Positions 52,671 to 61,370 of a stretch of DNA of 64,000 nucleotides are shown one piece after another. Location: contig NZ_CP041617.1 of assembly GCF_014217995.1 (NCBI RefSeq), positions 124,001 through 188,000 of the forward strand, read 5' to 3'. The stretch is from Campylobacter vulpis. Its GTDB lineage: Bacteria; Campylobacterota; Campylobacteria; Campylobacterales; Campylobacteraceae. Under the pieces are notes generated by a model. It was not told where the DNA came from and searched no databases. It saw only the letters and a list, made by a program, of their open reading frames with translations. Numbering within the stretch: position 1 is the stretch's first letter; each line of letters begins with the position of its first letter. Made by a program: the position numbers and the translations under genes.

Positions 52671-54594
52671 TTTCACACACGGGGGGGGGGGGGGAACTCC
52701 TGCAAAACCTCTTATTATAGGGTATTTAGGCGATGGAAAATGGGCGAGATTTGCCCTTTTGAAATTCTTAAATGATGAAAGATTAAAGGTGGCTTTCGTC
52801 ATTTTAAGAGTGAAAAAAGATATGAAGTTGCAAAAATTAGCACAAAAATTTGCTATCCCTCATTTTGTGTGTGAAAATATCAACGATGAAAAGAGTTTGA
52901 GGCTTATTGAAAGCTTCAAGCCCGATTTGCTTGTATCGATGAGTTTTGACCAAATTTTTAAAGCGAGGATTTTAGAAGCTTTTGAGGGTAAAATCATCAA
53001 TTGCCACGCGAGCAAACTCCCCTTTTATCGTGGGCGTAATAATTTAAATTGGGTTTTGATTAATGATGAAAAAGAATTTGGCGTGAGTGTGCATTTTGTA
53101 GATAGCGGAGTGGATACAGGGGATCTTATCCTGCAAAAATGTTTTGCGATTAATGACAAGGACGATTATAGCACGCTTTTAAAGAGGGCTTATAAGGCGT
53201 GTGCATTTTTGCTTTATGAGGCGGTGCTTTTATTTTTAAATCCACCTGTTAGGGCGTATTCCCAACAAGGCTTTGTTTGCAAACGCCGCGTTGAGGGCGA
53301 TGAGAGAATTGACTGGACTTTAAGCACGAGGGAGCTTTTTAATTTTATCCGTGCTTTAAATGTCCCAAATTTAGGTGCTTCAGCCTTTATTGATGGTGTT
53401 TTGATTAAGTTTTATAAAAGCAAAATGTTAAAGCAAGAATTTAAAGGAGTTGTTGGAGAGATTGTAAGCGTAAATAATGAAGGCTTTGTTGTTTGCACAA
53501 AAGACGGGGCTTTAAAGATAACTCATTATAAAGGAGAGGTGGCTTTGGGAAGTTTTTTTGATACACACGGGGGGGGGGGGGGGGTAACTCCCCTAAAGAA
53601 AGCGGAGCTTTGGAAAATGAGTAGGGTAAGTTTAGACGCTTTTTTGGGAGAAAAAAGCGGGAATTTTAGTGAGGATCTTTATTTTAACAAGGATTATGCG
53701 AGGCTTTATGGAGAGGTGTTTGAATTTAGCTTTGAGAAAAATGGAAAGCTTTTTAAAACCATAGCCCTTAAAAAGCAAATTCCAAACACGCCCTTTTTTG
53801 ACCTGCAAAGTCCTTATGGTTACAGCGGTTTTTATAGCAATTCTAACGATGAAAGCTTTTTAAAACAAGCCCTAGAGAGCCTTAAACAAAGGGCTTTGAG
53901 TGAAAATATCATCGCCTTTTTTCTAAGACTTCACCCCTTTGATACAAATTTGAGCTTTTATGAGGCAAATTTAGACTTTTTTAAAAAAGAAAGGCAAATC
54001 GTTTTAATCAACTGCACTCAAGAATTTACAAGTCTTAGAAAGGCTTATTCTCCACGCATTTTAAGCTATGTGAAAAAAGCACGAAAAGAGCTTAAAATTT
54101 CTTTTTGTGATAAAAGTTTTTCTAAGGATTTTTGTGAGCTTTATGAAAAAACGATGCAAAGAAATAGGGCGGATAGCTTTTATTTTTTCAACCAAAAATA
54201 TTTTGATACACTTTTTACTTTTAAGCAAAATATCGTTTTAAGGGCTGAATTTGAGGGTAGAATCCTAGCTTTTGCGAGTTTTTTTGTGGGAGAGGAATTT
54301 GCTTATTATCATCTTAGTGCAAATTGTAATGAAAAAAATGCAAATGCGGCTTTGCTTGATTTCTTCTTTGAATTTTGTGTGAAAAAGGGTGTGAAATTTG
54401 TGCTTTTGGGCGGAGGCGTGAAAGATGATGATAATTTATATTATTTTAAAAGTCGTTTTTCGACCCTTTGGACACATTTTAGTATAGGCGGACTTGTATT
54501 TGATACTCTTAATTATGAAAAATTATGCGAAGGAAAGCAAAATGCTTTCTTTTTAAAATACCGCTCTTGTGCGGGGGGGGGGGGGGGGGGTTGA
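52663..54594 (+). CDS. Sugar N-formyltransferase fused to GNAT/FemAB-type acyltransferase, phase-variable
   Basis: The 643-residue frame starts at the ATG at 52663, overlapping the previous gene by 8 bases. Residues 18-300 are a formyltransferase domain with Asn113 and His115 (IINCHASKLPFYRGRN) and the catalytic Asp in VDSGVDTGD (151-154). This is the triad of tRNA and sugar N-formyltransferases, probably using N10-formyl-THF. Residues about 320-640 are a GNAT-like domain of FemAB character (RILSYVKKARKELKI, FASFFVGEEFAYYHLSANC, LLGGGVKDDDNLYYFKSRF). G tracts lie at residues 7-11, 303-307 and at the C-terminus; all are in frame, so the gene reads ON. An ATG with Shine-Dalgarno at 53617 could start the GNAT module alone. 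Confidence 0.8.
   Translation: MPSFTHGGGGGTPAKPLIIGYLGDGKWARFALLKFLNDERLKVAFVILRVKKDMKLQKLAQKFAIPHFVCENINDEKSLRLIESFKPDLLVSMSFDQIFKARILEAFEGKIINCHASKLPFYRGRNNLNWVLINDEKEFGVSVHFVDSGVDTGDLILQKCFAINDKDDYSTLLKRAYKACAFLLYEAVLLFLNPPVRAYSQQGFVCKRRVEGDERIDWTLSTRELFNFIRALNVPNLGASAFIDGVLIKFYKSKMLKQEFKGVVGEIVSVNNEGFVVCTKDGALKITHYKGEVALGSFFDTHGGGGGVTPLKKAELWKMSRVSLDAFLGEKSGNFSEDLYFNKDYARLYGEVFEFSFEKNGKLFKTIALKKQIPNTPFFDLQSPYGYSGFYSNSNDESFLKQALESLKQRALSENIIAFFLRLHPFDTNLSFYEANLDFFKKERQIVLINCTQEFTSLRKAYSPRILSYVKKARKELKISFCDKSFSKDFCELYEKTMQRNRADSFYFFNQKYFDTLFTFKQNIVLRAEFEGRILAFASFFVGEEFAYYHLSANCNEKNANAALLDFFFEFCVKKGVKFVLLGGGVKDDDNLYYFKSRFSTLWTHFSIGGLVFDTLNYEKLCEGKQNAFFLKYRSCAGGGGGG
52681..52694 (+). repeat. 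G14 contingency tract at the formyltransferase N-terminus
   Basis: Fourteen G follow cacac after codon 6. This register keeps the formyltransferase in frame (ON). Loss or gain of one G leads to early termination. Confidence 0.95.
53569..53584 (+). repeat. G16 contingency tract between the formyltransferase and GNAT domains
   Basis: Sixteen G follow cacac. At this length the two domains are fused. With G15 a TAA follows the tract at once, and with G17 a stop arises within about 15 codons, leaving the formyltransferase alone. Confidence 0.95.
54573..54590 (+). repeat. G18 tract at the end of the fusion gene
   Basis: Eighteen G, the longest run in the window, lie right before the stop TGA at 54592-54594. 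All three registers end within about ten codons (GG-stop, LSFF-stop or VEFFLALPI-stop), so only the C-terminal tail changes. Confidence 0.95.
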
Positions 54595-54643
54595 GTTTTT
54601 TCTAGCTTTGCCGATTTAGCTTTAAATTTCAAAAAGGATTAAA

Positions 54644-55765
54644 ATGCGATATTGTGATTACTGCGTTATGCCAGATACGCGTCCGGGGATTAAATTTAGC
54701 CTTGATGAAAAGGGTAAAAATATCTGTTCTGCTTGTATCAATCATCAAAATAAAGATAAAATCGACTATAAAGCACGCTTTAAAGAGCTTGAAGCCCTTT
54801 GTGATAAGCATCGTCGCCGTAATGGTAAATTTGAGTATGATTGTGCGATTGCTGTAAGTGGGGGGAAGGATAGTCATTTTCAAGTGCATATTATGAAAGA
54901 AAAATTAGGTATGAATCCTGTGCTTTTTAGTGTGGAGGATAATTTCACAATGACTGAAGCTGGGAAGAAAAACTTACGAAATATTAGCGAGGAATTTGGC
55001 TGTCATCTCATCACGCTTAAGCCTGACATTAAAACGCAAAAAAAAGTGATGTTAAAAACCTTTGAGAAATATGGCAAACCGACTTGGTTTTTAGATAGGC
55101 TCATTTATAGTTATCCTTTTGGTATGGCTTTGAAATTTAACACGCCCTTGCTTGTGTATGGGGAAAATGTGAGTTATGAATACGGCGGAGGGGACGCAGT
55201 GGAAACTCCTAGTGCTAAGGGCATTTTTCTAAACGGCGTAGCAAGTGATATAGACCTAAGTGAGTTTTTAGATGATGAGATAAAAGAGGAAAATTTACAG
55301 CTTTTCTTCGACCCTAGCAAGGACGATTTAGAGAAGCTTGAGCCTATATATTTGAGTTATTTTATAAAGTGGAATTCGTATCAAAATTATATTTTTGCGA
55401 AAAAGCGTGGTTTTTGCGATTTGCAAGGCGAGTGGGATAGAACGCACACGGCAGAAAATTTTGACCAAGTTGATAGCATAGCTTATATCGTGCATGCGTG
55501 GATGAAATATCCTAAATTTGGGCATGCTATGAGTAGTGATTATGCAGCGCGTTTTGTGAGGTATGGATTACTAAGCCGTGAGGAAGCGGTGCAAATCGTC
55601 AAAAAGAAAGACCATAATTTAGATAATCGTTGTGTGGAGGATTTTTGTAATTTTGTAGGCATTTCAAAAACAAAATTTTGGCAAATTATAGAAAAACATT
55701 ACAATAAGGAGCTTTTTTATCAAAATGAATTTGGGGAATTTAAGCTTAAAAACGAGCTTAAATAG
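54644..55765 (+). CDS. ptmG: N-acetyl sugar amidotransferase (PtmG/PseA family)
   Basis: PtmG-type enzymes are thought to convert an acetamido group to an acetamidino group on nonulosonic acids or a precursor. The 373-residue protein has two CxxC pairs (Cys4/Cys7, Cys28/Cys31) and an ATP-binding PP-loop SGGKDS at 72-77. The C-terminal region (AYIVHAWMKYPKFGHAM) is family-typical. It precedes the leg genes, as in C. jejuni (recalled). Probably supplies the amidino form of legionaminic acid. Confidence 0.9.
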   Translation: MRYCDYCVMPDTRPGIKFSLDEKGKNICSACINHQNKDKIDYKARFKELEALCDKHRRRNGKFEYDCAIAVSGGKDSHFQVHIMKEKLGMNPVLFSVEDNFTMTEAGKKNLRNISEEFGCHLITLKPDIKTQKKVMLKTFEKYGKPTWFLDRLIYSYPFGMALKFNTPLLVYGENVSYEYGGGDAVETPSAKGIFLNGVASDIDLSEFLDDEIKEENLQLFFDPSKDDLEKLEPIYLSYFIKWNSYQNYIFAKKRGFCDLQGEWDRTHTAENFDQVDSIAYIVHAWMKYPKFGHAMSSDYAARFVRYGLLSREEAVQIVKKKDHNLDNRCVEDFCNFVGISKTKFWQIIEKHYNKELFYQNEFGEFKLKNELK

Positions 55766-55926
55766 GCGTTTTGTTAGCATTGCGAGGGACGGCTTGGGCT
55801 TTAGCGTTTTTACTTCAAACGCGGTGCGTTTTCGTAACTCATCGCACAAGTGCGAACGCTATGCTTGAGAAGTTACTTTTAGGCGAAATCCCGTTAAAAA
55901 GTAAATTAGAAAGGAAAGAATAAACA
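55766..55926 (+). other. Structured, relatively GC-rich intergenic region
   Basis: No gene is visible. Several dyads lie close together: gcgttt/aaacgc (55804-55822), aacgc/gcgtt (55818-55830), tcgcac/gtgcga with a 2-base loop (55842-55855), and outer arms gtaact/agttac (55834-55876). The segment is clearly richer in G and C than its surroundings. It could be a small RNA, an attenuator, or a mobile-repeat remnant. Confidence 0.5.
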
Positions 55927-56601
55927 ATGCAAAATTCTTTATCAGCTTATACAAAAAAATATGATGATTTAAATTACGGACTTAGTTTTGCCGATGGGCA
56001 TATTGTAAGATTTTATGAGAGAATTTTAAAATACAAGCTTGATTTTAAAGCGGGGAATATGCTTGATTTTGGTTGCGGAAATGGTGTGCATAGTGCCTTT
56101 TTTAAAAGCAAGGGCTATCAATGCTTTGGTGTGGATATAGTGCCAAGCTTAAAGCAAGCTTATGAAAAACTTGTTGGGGGGGGGGGGGGGTGTAAGATTA
56201 TCCAGCCTAATGCCAGTCTCGTGGGACTTTTTGAGGAAAAGATGAATTTAATTTTAGCAAATCAAAGTCTTTATTATTTACCTAAAAACACTTTAGTGCA
56301 AAATATGGACGAGTTTTATGAAATGAGCGAAAAGGGGGCTGTATTTTTTGCGACGATGATGAGCGAGAAAAATTATTATTTCAAACACGCAGGAAAAGAG
56401 GACTCGCAAGGGCTTAGAAAGGTTGTTTTAGAGGGTAGGCTTAATGAGACAAGTTATATTCATTTTGTCAAAAATGCGACAGATTTGAAAGAGCTTTTTA
56501 AGCCTTTTAAATGCTTATATTTGGGAGAGTATGACCCGATTTATTTTTATGAATTTGAGGGTAGTGCGCATCATTTTATTTATGTAGGGGTTAAAGAGTG
56601 A
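55927..56601 (+). CDS. Phase-variable SAM-dependent methyltransferase, ON (G15)
   Basis: The 224-residue class I methyltransferase has motif I (NMLDFGCGNGVHSAFF near residue 42) and a post-I acidic residue (GVDIV). A G15 tract encodes five glycines at residues 84-88 in frame, so the gene is ON. With G16 a TAA follows directly, and with G14 a stop follows after about 20 codons. It overlaps legI (4 bases), which starts with GTG. Similar G-tract methyltransferases sit at this position in C. jejuni (recalled). Likely modifies the legionaminic acid glycan. Confidence 0.88.
   Translation: MQNSLSAYTKKYDDLNYGLSFADGHIVRFYERILKYKLDFKAGNMLDFGCGNGVHSAFFKSKGYQCFGVDIVPSLKQAYEKLVGGGGGCKIIQPNASLVGLFEEKMNLILANQSLYYLPKNTLVQNMDEFYEMSEKGAVFFATMMSEKNYYFKHAGKEDSQGLRKVVLEGRLNETSYIHFVKNATDLKELFKPFKCLYLGEYDPIYFYEFEGSAHHFIYVGVKE
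56176..56190 (+). repeat. G15 contingency tract in the methyltransferase
   Basis: Fifteen G between codons for Val83 and Cys89 keep the gene in frame. Confidence 0.95.
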
Positions 56602-57596
56602 AAAAAGTGCTTATCATCGCAGAAGCAGGGGTGAATCATAATGGAGATTTAAACTTAGCGAAAAAACTCATCGAACAAGCCGCAAAAGCAGGGGCTGATG
56701 TGGTGAAATTTCAAACCTTTAAAGCAAAGGATTGCGTCAGTGTGAGTGCGAAAAAGGCAAAATATCAGCTAGAAAGCACTACTAAGGAGGAAAGCCAACT
56801 TGAGATGATAAAAAAACTCGAGCTTTCTTACGAGTCGCATTTTGAGCTTATAGAGCATTGTAAAAAGCATCATATCGTTTTTTTATCCACGCCTTTTGAT
56901 TTAAGAAGTGTGGAGTTTTTAAGAGAGCTTGATTTGCCTTATTTTAAAATTCCAAGTGGAGAAATTACGAATTTACCTTATCTAAAAGCGGTGGCAAAAT
57001 GTAAAAAAAAGGTGTTTTTATCCACAGGTATGGCAAATTTGGGTGAGATTGAAGCTGCCCTTGAAATTTTACGCAAAAACGGCACGAAAAAGATCACGCT
57101 TTTACATTGTAATACCGAATATCCAACGCCTTTTGAAGATGTAAATTTAAACGCGATTAAAACTTTAAGAGAGGCTTTCAAACTTGAGGTGGGGTATTCA
57201 GACCATACTGAGGGTATCGTGGCGTCTTTGGGTGCGGTAGCTTTGGGTGCTGTGGTGATAGAAAAGCATTTTACCCTAGATAAGACGATGGAAGGACCTG
57301 ACCATAGGGCGAGTTTGGAATTTGAAGAGTTAAAGGCACTGTGTAAGGGTGTAAGAGAGCTTGAAAAGGCTTTAGGAAGTGGCATAAAAAAAGCAAGTAA
57401 AAGCGAAGCGAAAAATAAAATCATCGCTAGAAAAAGCTTGGTGGCAAGATGTGCAATTCAAAAAGGTGAGAAATTTAGCATAGAGAATTTAACGACAAAA
57501 CGCCCCGGAAACGGCATAAGTGCGATGCGTTATGAGGAGTATCTAGGAAAAAGGGCGTTAAAAACCTACAAAAAAGATGAGCTTATCAATGAATAG
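56598..57596 (+). CDS. legI: N,N'-diacetyllegionaminic acid synthase (NeuB family)
   Basis: LegI condenses a 2,4-diacetamido-2,4,6-trideoxymannose with phosphoenolpyruvate. The 332-residue protein has the NeuB N-terminal domain (IIAEAGVNHNGDLNLAKKLI; the PEP-binding region KFQTFKAKD; FKIPSGEITNLPYL; VGYSDHTEGI with metal-binding His) and a C-terminal SAF/antifreeze-like domain (KSLVARCAIQKGEKF... NGISAMRYEE). Starts at the GTG at 56598, overlapping the methyltransferase stop. Confidence 0.93.
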   Translation: MKKVLIIAEAGVNHNGDLNLAKKLIEQAAKAGADVVKFQTFKAKDCVSVSAKKAKYQLESTTKEESQLEMIKKLELSYESHFELIEHCKKHHIVFLSTPFDLRSVEFLRELDLPYFKIPSGEITNLPYLKAVAKCKKKVFLSTGMANLGEIEAALEILRKNGTKKITLLHCNTEYPTPFEDVNLNAIKTLREAFKLEVGYSDHTEGIVASLGAVALGAVVIEKHFTLDKTMEGPDHRASLEFEELKALCKGVRELEKALGSGIKKASKSEAKNKIIARKSLVARCAIQKGEKFSIENLTTKRPGNGISAMRYEEYLGKRALKTYKKDELINE

Positions 57597-58743
57597 AAAA
57601 AAAATAGCCCTTGTGAGTGCGACTAGGGCGGAGTGGTATTTGCTATGGAATTTGGCAAAAGAGCTTGAGAAAGATGAGGAAATAGAGCTTTTGCTTTTGG
57701 TAACGGGGGCGCATTTGAGCGAGGGTTTTGGTAATACTTATCAAGAAATCGAAAAAGATTTTAACATCACGCGTAAAATTCCCATTTTAGAGGATAATGA
57801 CGATAGATTAAGCCTTGCGAAAAGCTTGGCGGTGGCGGTGAGTGGTTTTGCGGAGGCTTTTGATGAATTAGAGCCTGATGCGGTGGTTATTTTAGGGGAT
57901 AGATATGAAATGTTGGGTGTTGCAAGTGCGGCTTTGATGATGCATATCCCTATTATTCATCTTTGCGGTGGGGAGCTTACTTTAGGCGCGATGGACGACA
58001 GCATTAGGCATAGCATTTCTAAAATGGCTAGTCTTCATTTTGTAAGCACCAAAGCTTATAAAAAAAGGCTTATGCAGCTTGGAGAGGAGAAAAAAAGAAT
58101 TTTTAATGTCGGCTCTTTAGCGGGGGAAAATGTCAAAAAATTAAAGCTTTTAAGCAAAAAAGAGCTTGAAAATAAGCTTGGTTTAAGCCTTAAAAATTTC
58201 TTACTCATCACTTATCACAGCGAAACGCTAAATTTGAAAAATACAAAAAAAGAAGTGCAAATTTTACTTGATTTTTTAGATACGCTTAAAGACATTACTC
58301 TAATTTTTACTAAGGCAAATGCCGATGAAAACGGACTTTTAATCAATCAAGCCCTAAAGAATTACTGCCTTAAAAACACGCATAAAGCAAAGCTTTTTGA
58401 TAATCTTGGAGCGCTTAAGTATCTAAGTGCCTTAAAACACGCTAAAGCAGTGGTGGGAAATAGCTCAAGTGGGATTTGTGAAAGTGGCTTTTTTAAAACC
58501 CCTTGCATTAATATAGGCGATAGACAAAAAGGCAGGTTAAGAGGCTCTAACATCATAGATTGTGAGATGAAAGATTTAAAAAAGGCTTTTAAAAGGCTTG
58601 AAAGTGAGGAATTTAAAGAAAAAATGAAGCATTTTAAAAACCCTTTTGAAAGTAAAAAAAGTCCATCGATTTTTATAAAAGATGTGATTAAAAATACAAA
58701 TTTAGCTACAATTTTACAAAAAGATTTTGTGGATAGAAAATGA
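57589..58743 (+). CDS. legG: UDP/GDP-N-acetylglucosamine 2-epimerase, hydrolysing (NeuC family)
   Basis: LegG converts the nucleotide-linked 2,4-diacetamido sugar to the free manno sugar used by LegI. The 384-residue protein has SATRAEWYLLW near the start, LGDRYEMLGVASAALMMHIP, HLCGGELTLGAMDDSIRHSI (catalytic residues) and VGNSSSGICES near the end. The ATG at 57589 is preferred to one at 57577; both lie inside the legI 3' end. Overlaps ptmE by 4 bases (ATGA). Confidence 0.9.
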   Translation: MNRKKIALVSATRAEWYLLWNLAKELEKDEEIELLLLVTGAHLSEGFGNTYQEIEKDFNITRKIPILEDNDDRLSLAKSLAVAVSGFAEAFDELEPDAVVILGDRYEMLGVASAALMMHIPIIHLCGGELTLGAMDDSIRHSISKMASLHFVSTKAYKKRLMQLGEEKKRIFNVGSLAGENVKKLKLLSKKELENKLGLSLKNFLLITYHSETLNLKNTKKEVQILLDFLDTLKDITLIFTKANADENGLLINQALKNYCLKNTHKAKLFDNLGALKYLSALKHAKAVVGNSSSGICESGFFKTPCINIGDRQKGRLRGSNIIDCEMKDLKKAFKRLESEEFKEKMKHFKNPFESKKSPSIFIKDVIKNTNLATILQKDFVDRK

Positions 58744-59774
58744 ATATTGAAAGTTTAAAACTAAGTGTAAATTCTAGCATAGAAAAAGCCCTTGAGATTA
58801 TAGGAAAAGAGAGGGTTAGGCTTGGCGTAGTGGTAGGTAAAAAGGGGGAATTTTTAGGAATCATTTCGGATTCTAACATTAGAAAAGCTTTGATTAATGG
58901 CAAAACCTTAAAGAGCAATATTAAAGAAATTTATACCAAAAATCCCATTACCATAGCAGAAAATACAAGCAAACAAAAGCTTTTAGAATTAAGTGCTAAG
59001 ACGGATATTTACGATTTTCCTGTTTTAAATAAAAAGGGAGAGGTCGTTTCTATCCGCTCTATTTCTTCACTTTTAAGCACGAAAAAACTCCCCTTTTATG
59101 TTATTTTAATGGCAGGAGGGCTTGGCTCACGCCTTAAAGAGCTGACCAAAGAAACGCCAAAACCTATGCTAAAGGTTGGTAAAAAGCCTATTTTAGAAAA
59201 TATTATTCAAAGACTTCACGCACAAGGTTTTGAGAAATTCATTTTTTGCGTGAATTATAAAAGGCAAATTATTGAGGATTATTTCAAAAAGGGTGCAGAA
59301 TTTGATGTAAGCATTTCTTATGTGAAAGAGCGTAAAAAGCTAGGAACGGCAGGGGCTTTAAGTCTCATAAAGCATAAAATGGAGCAAAGTTTTGTTGTGA
59401 TGAATGCGGACATTTTAACAGAACTTGATTTTAACGAGCTTTTAAAAGCACATCAAAAAAGCGGAGCATTGATGAGCGTTTGTGTGAGAGAATTTCATCA
59501 GCAAGTGCCTTATGGGGTGATTAAGCAAAAAAATGGCTTTATCACACACATCGAGGAAAAGCCTATGCAAAGCTTTTTAGTTAGTGCGGGTATTTATGTG
59601 TGTGAGCCGCAAATTTTGGAGCTTTTAGCTAAAAATACCTACCTTGATATGCCAGAGCTTATAGAAAAAGTGATGCAAAAGGGTCGCGTGAATACCTTTT
59701 TGATAGAAGATTATTGGATTGATATAGGCAGACTTGAGGAATTTAAAAGGGCAAATGATGAAATCAAAGAATAA
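58740..59774 (+). CDS. ptmE: CBS-domain nucleotidyltransferase (PtmE/LegE-like)
   Basis: PtmE-type enzymes make GDP-glucosamine, the activated start of the legionaminic acid path in Campylobacter. The 344-residue protein has two CBS repeats (residues about 1-120) and a GT-A nucleotidyltransferase domain with MAGGLGSRLKELTKETPKPM at 124-143. Also visible are VMNADILTELDF (metal-binding Asp) and IDIGRLEEF at the end. Overlaps ptmF. Confidence 0.9.
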   Translation: MNIESLKLSVNSSIEKALEIIGKERVRLGVVVGKKGEFLGIISDSNIRKALINGKTLKSNIKEIYTKNPITIAENTSKQKLLELSAKTDIYDFPVLNKKGEVVSIRSISSLLSTKKLPFYVILMAGGLGSRLKELTKETPKPMLKVGKKPILENIIQRLHAQGFEKFIFCVNYKRQIIEDYFKKGAEFDVSISYVKERKKLGTAGALSLIKHKMEQSFVVMNADILTELDFNELLKAHQKSGALMSVCVREFHQQVPYGVIKQKNGFITHIEEKPMQSFLVSAGIYVCEPQILELLAKNTYLDMPELIEKVMQKGRVNTFLIEDYWIDIGRLEEFKRANDEIKE

Positions 59775-60672
59775 AGCCCTAATTATTGGTTTTGGAAGCA
59801 TAGGCAAAAAGCATTTTTTAGCCCTTAAAACCCTTGGTTTTGAAGTGAGTGTCGTGTCAAAAAGTGCTAATGAAAGCTTATTTGAGGAATTTGGGGAATT
59901 TGCAATTTATCGTTCTTTAAAAGGACTTGATTTAAGTGTATTTGAGCTTTTTATCATCGCAAATATTACTACTAAGCATTACAAAACTCTTCAATTTTTA
60001 GATAAAAGGTTGAAAAATAAAAGCATTTTAGTGGAAAAACCGCTTTTTGAGAAAAATTACTCCTTTAAAGAAAGTGGGAAAAACCGCATTTTTGTGGCTT
60101 ATTTGTTGCGTTTTCATAGTGTGGTGGAGAAATTAAGAGAGCTTTTAAAAGATGAAAAGCCTTATTTTGCGAGTTTGGAGTGCGATTCTTATCTGCCTAA
60201 GTGGCGAAGTGTGGATTATAGACAAAATTATAGTGCGAAAAAGAAGCTTGGTGGGGGCGTTTTGCTTGATTTATCTCACGAGCTTGACTTGGCTTTATTT
60301 TTATTTAAAGACTTAAGGCTTAAATTTTCTCAAAATGCCAAAATAAGTGAGCTTGAGATAAAAAGCGATGATTTTGCCTTTTTAGCCTTAGAAAAAGAGG
60401 GTTTAAAAGTGCATATCAGGCTGAATTATTTTTCTAAATTTGAAAAAAGACAAATCATTATCCATACGAAAAAACTAAGCTTAAGCGTGGATTTAAGAGA
60501 GGCTAAAATAAGCATTTTTAAAGAAAATGAAAGTGAAATTTTAAATTATCAAAGCGATACCATCAGTCTTTTAGCAAAACTTCAAAAAGCGGTTTTAAGA
60601 AATGATAAAAACCTTTGCACACTCAAAGTTGCAAAAAGGCTTTTAAAACTTTGTGATGAGGTAAGGAAATGA
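59758..60672 (+). CDS. ptmF: NAD-dependent oxidoreductase (PtmF-like)
   Basis: PtmF belongs to the GFO/IDH/MocA family and probably takes part in converting fructose-6-phosphate or a related intermediate to the glucosamine precursor. From the ATG at 59758 (Shine-Dalgarno aaaagg, 7 bases) the protein has 304 residues with a Rossmann GFGSIG at 11-16. It contains a LVEKPL motif near 86-91 and a C-terminal GVLLDLSHELDLALFLF. Overlaps ptmE and ptmB. Confidence 0.88.
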   Translation: MKSKNKALIIGFGSIGKKHFLALKTLGFEVSVVSKSANESLFEEFGEFAIYRSLKGLDLSVFELFIIANITTKHYKTLQFLDKRLKNKSILVEKPLFEKNYSFKESGKNRIFVAYLLRFHSVVEKLRELLKDEKPYFASLECDSYLPKWRSVDYRQNYSAKKKLGGGVLLDLSHELDLALFLFKDLRLKFSQNAKISELEIKSDDFAFLALEKEGLKVHIRLNYFSKFEKRQIIIHTKKLSLSVDLREAKISIFKENESEILNYQSDTISLLAKLQKAVLRNDKNLCTLKVAKRLLKLCDEVRK

Positions 60673-61370
60673 TACTTTGCACGATTTGCGCTAGGGGCGG
60701 AAGTAAGGGCGTTAAAAATAAAAATATCCGTAAAATTGACGGACTTGAACTCATTGCTTATAGCATTTTACAAGCAAAAGAGAGCGGGCTTTTTGAGCAT
60801 ATAGTCATTAGCACCGATAGCGATGAGATAGCTAGTGTCGCTACAAAATATGGCGGCGAGGTTTTTTTCAAAAGAGAAGCAGCGATGAGTAGTGATAGTG
60901 CGGCAAAAGTGCCTGTAATAAGGGACGCTTTACTAAGAAGTGAGGAGCATTTTAAGAGGCAATTTGACACCTTAATCGACCTTGACGCTACCGCACCCCT
61001 TCGCACGAGTGAAGATATTAAAAAAGCTTACGCCTTGTTTAAAAGTGGGGATTATGAGAATTTAATTACCGCCGTTCCTGCTAGGCGTAATCCTTATTTT
61101 AATCTCATCGAAGAACTTAAAGAGGGAGGCTTTGATACTTCTAAGCCTTGTTCTTTTGTGTGCCGTCAAGAAGCACCTAAATGCTATGATATGAATGCGA
61201 GCATTTATATATTTGATAGGGAGAGGCTTTTAAAGCAAGATGATGTTTTTGGCACGAAAACGGCTTTATATGTGATGAGTGAGGAGAGTGCCTTTGACAT
61301 TGATAGCGAATTAGATTTTAAAATTGTGGAGTTTTTACTAAGAGAAAGGAGGCTAAATGCTAAAGGATAA
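60669..61370 (+). CDS. ptmB: CMP-legionaminic acid synthetase
   Basis: This cytidylyltransferase activates legionaminic acid with CTP (PtmB/LegF). The 233-residue protein has the N-terminal CTP-binding CTICARGGSKGVKNKNIR and the motif VISTDSDEIA. Further motifs are IDLDATAPLRTSEDI and a terminal FDIDSELDFKI. Length is normal for CMP-sialic acid synthetases. Start overlaps the ptmF stop. Confidence 0.93.
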   Translation: MILCTICARGGSKGVKNKNIRKIDGLELIAYSILQAKESGLFEHIVISTDSDEIASVATKYGGEVFFKREAAMSSDSAAKVPVIRDALLRSEEHFKRQFDTLIDLDATAPLRTSEDIKKAYALFKSGDYENLITAVPARRNPYFNLIEELKEGGFDTSKPCSFVCRQEAPKCYDMNASIYIFDRERLLKQDDVFGTKTALYVMSEESAFDIDSELDFKIVEFLLRERRLNAKG

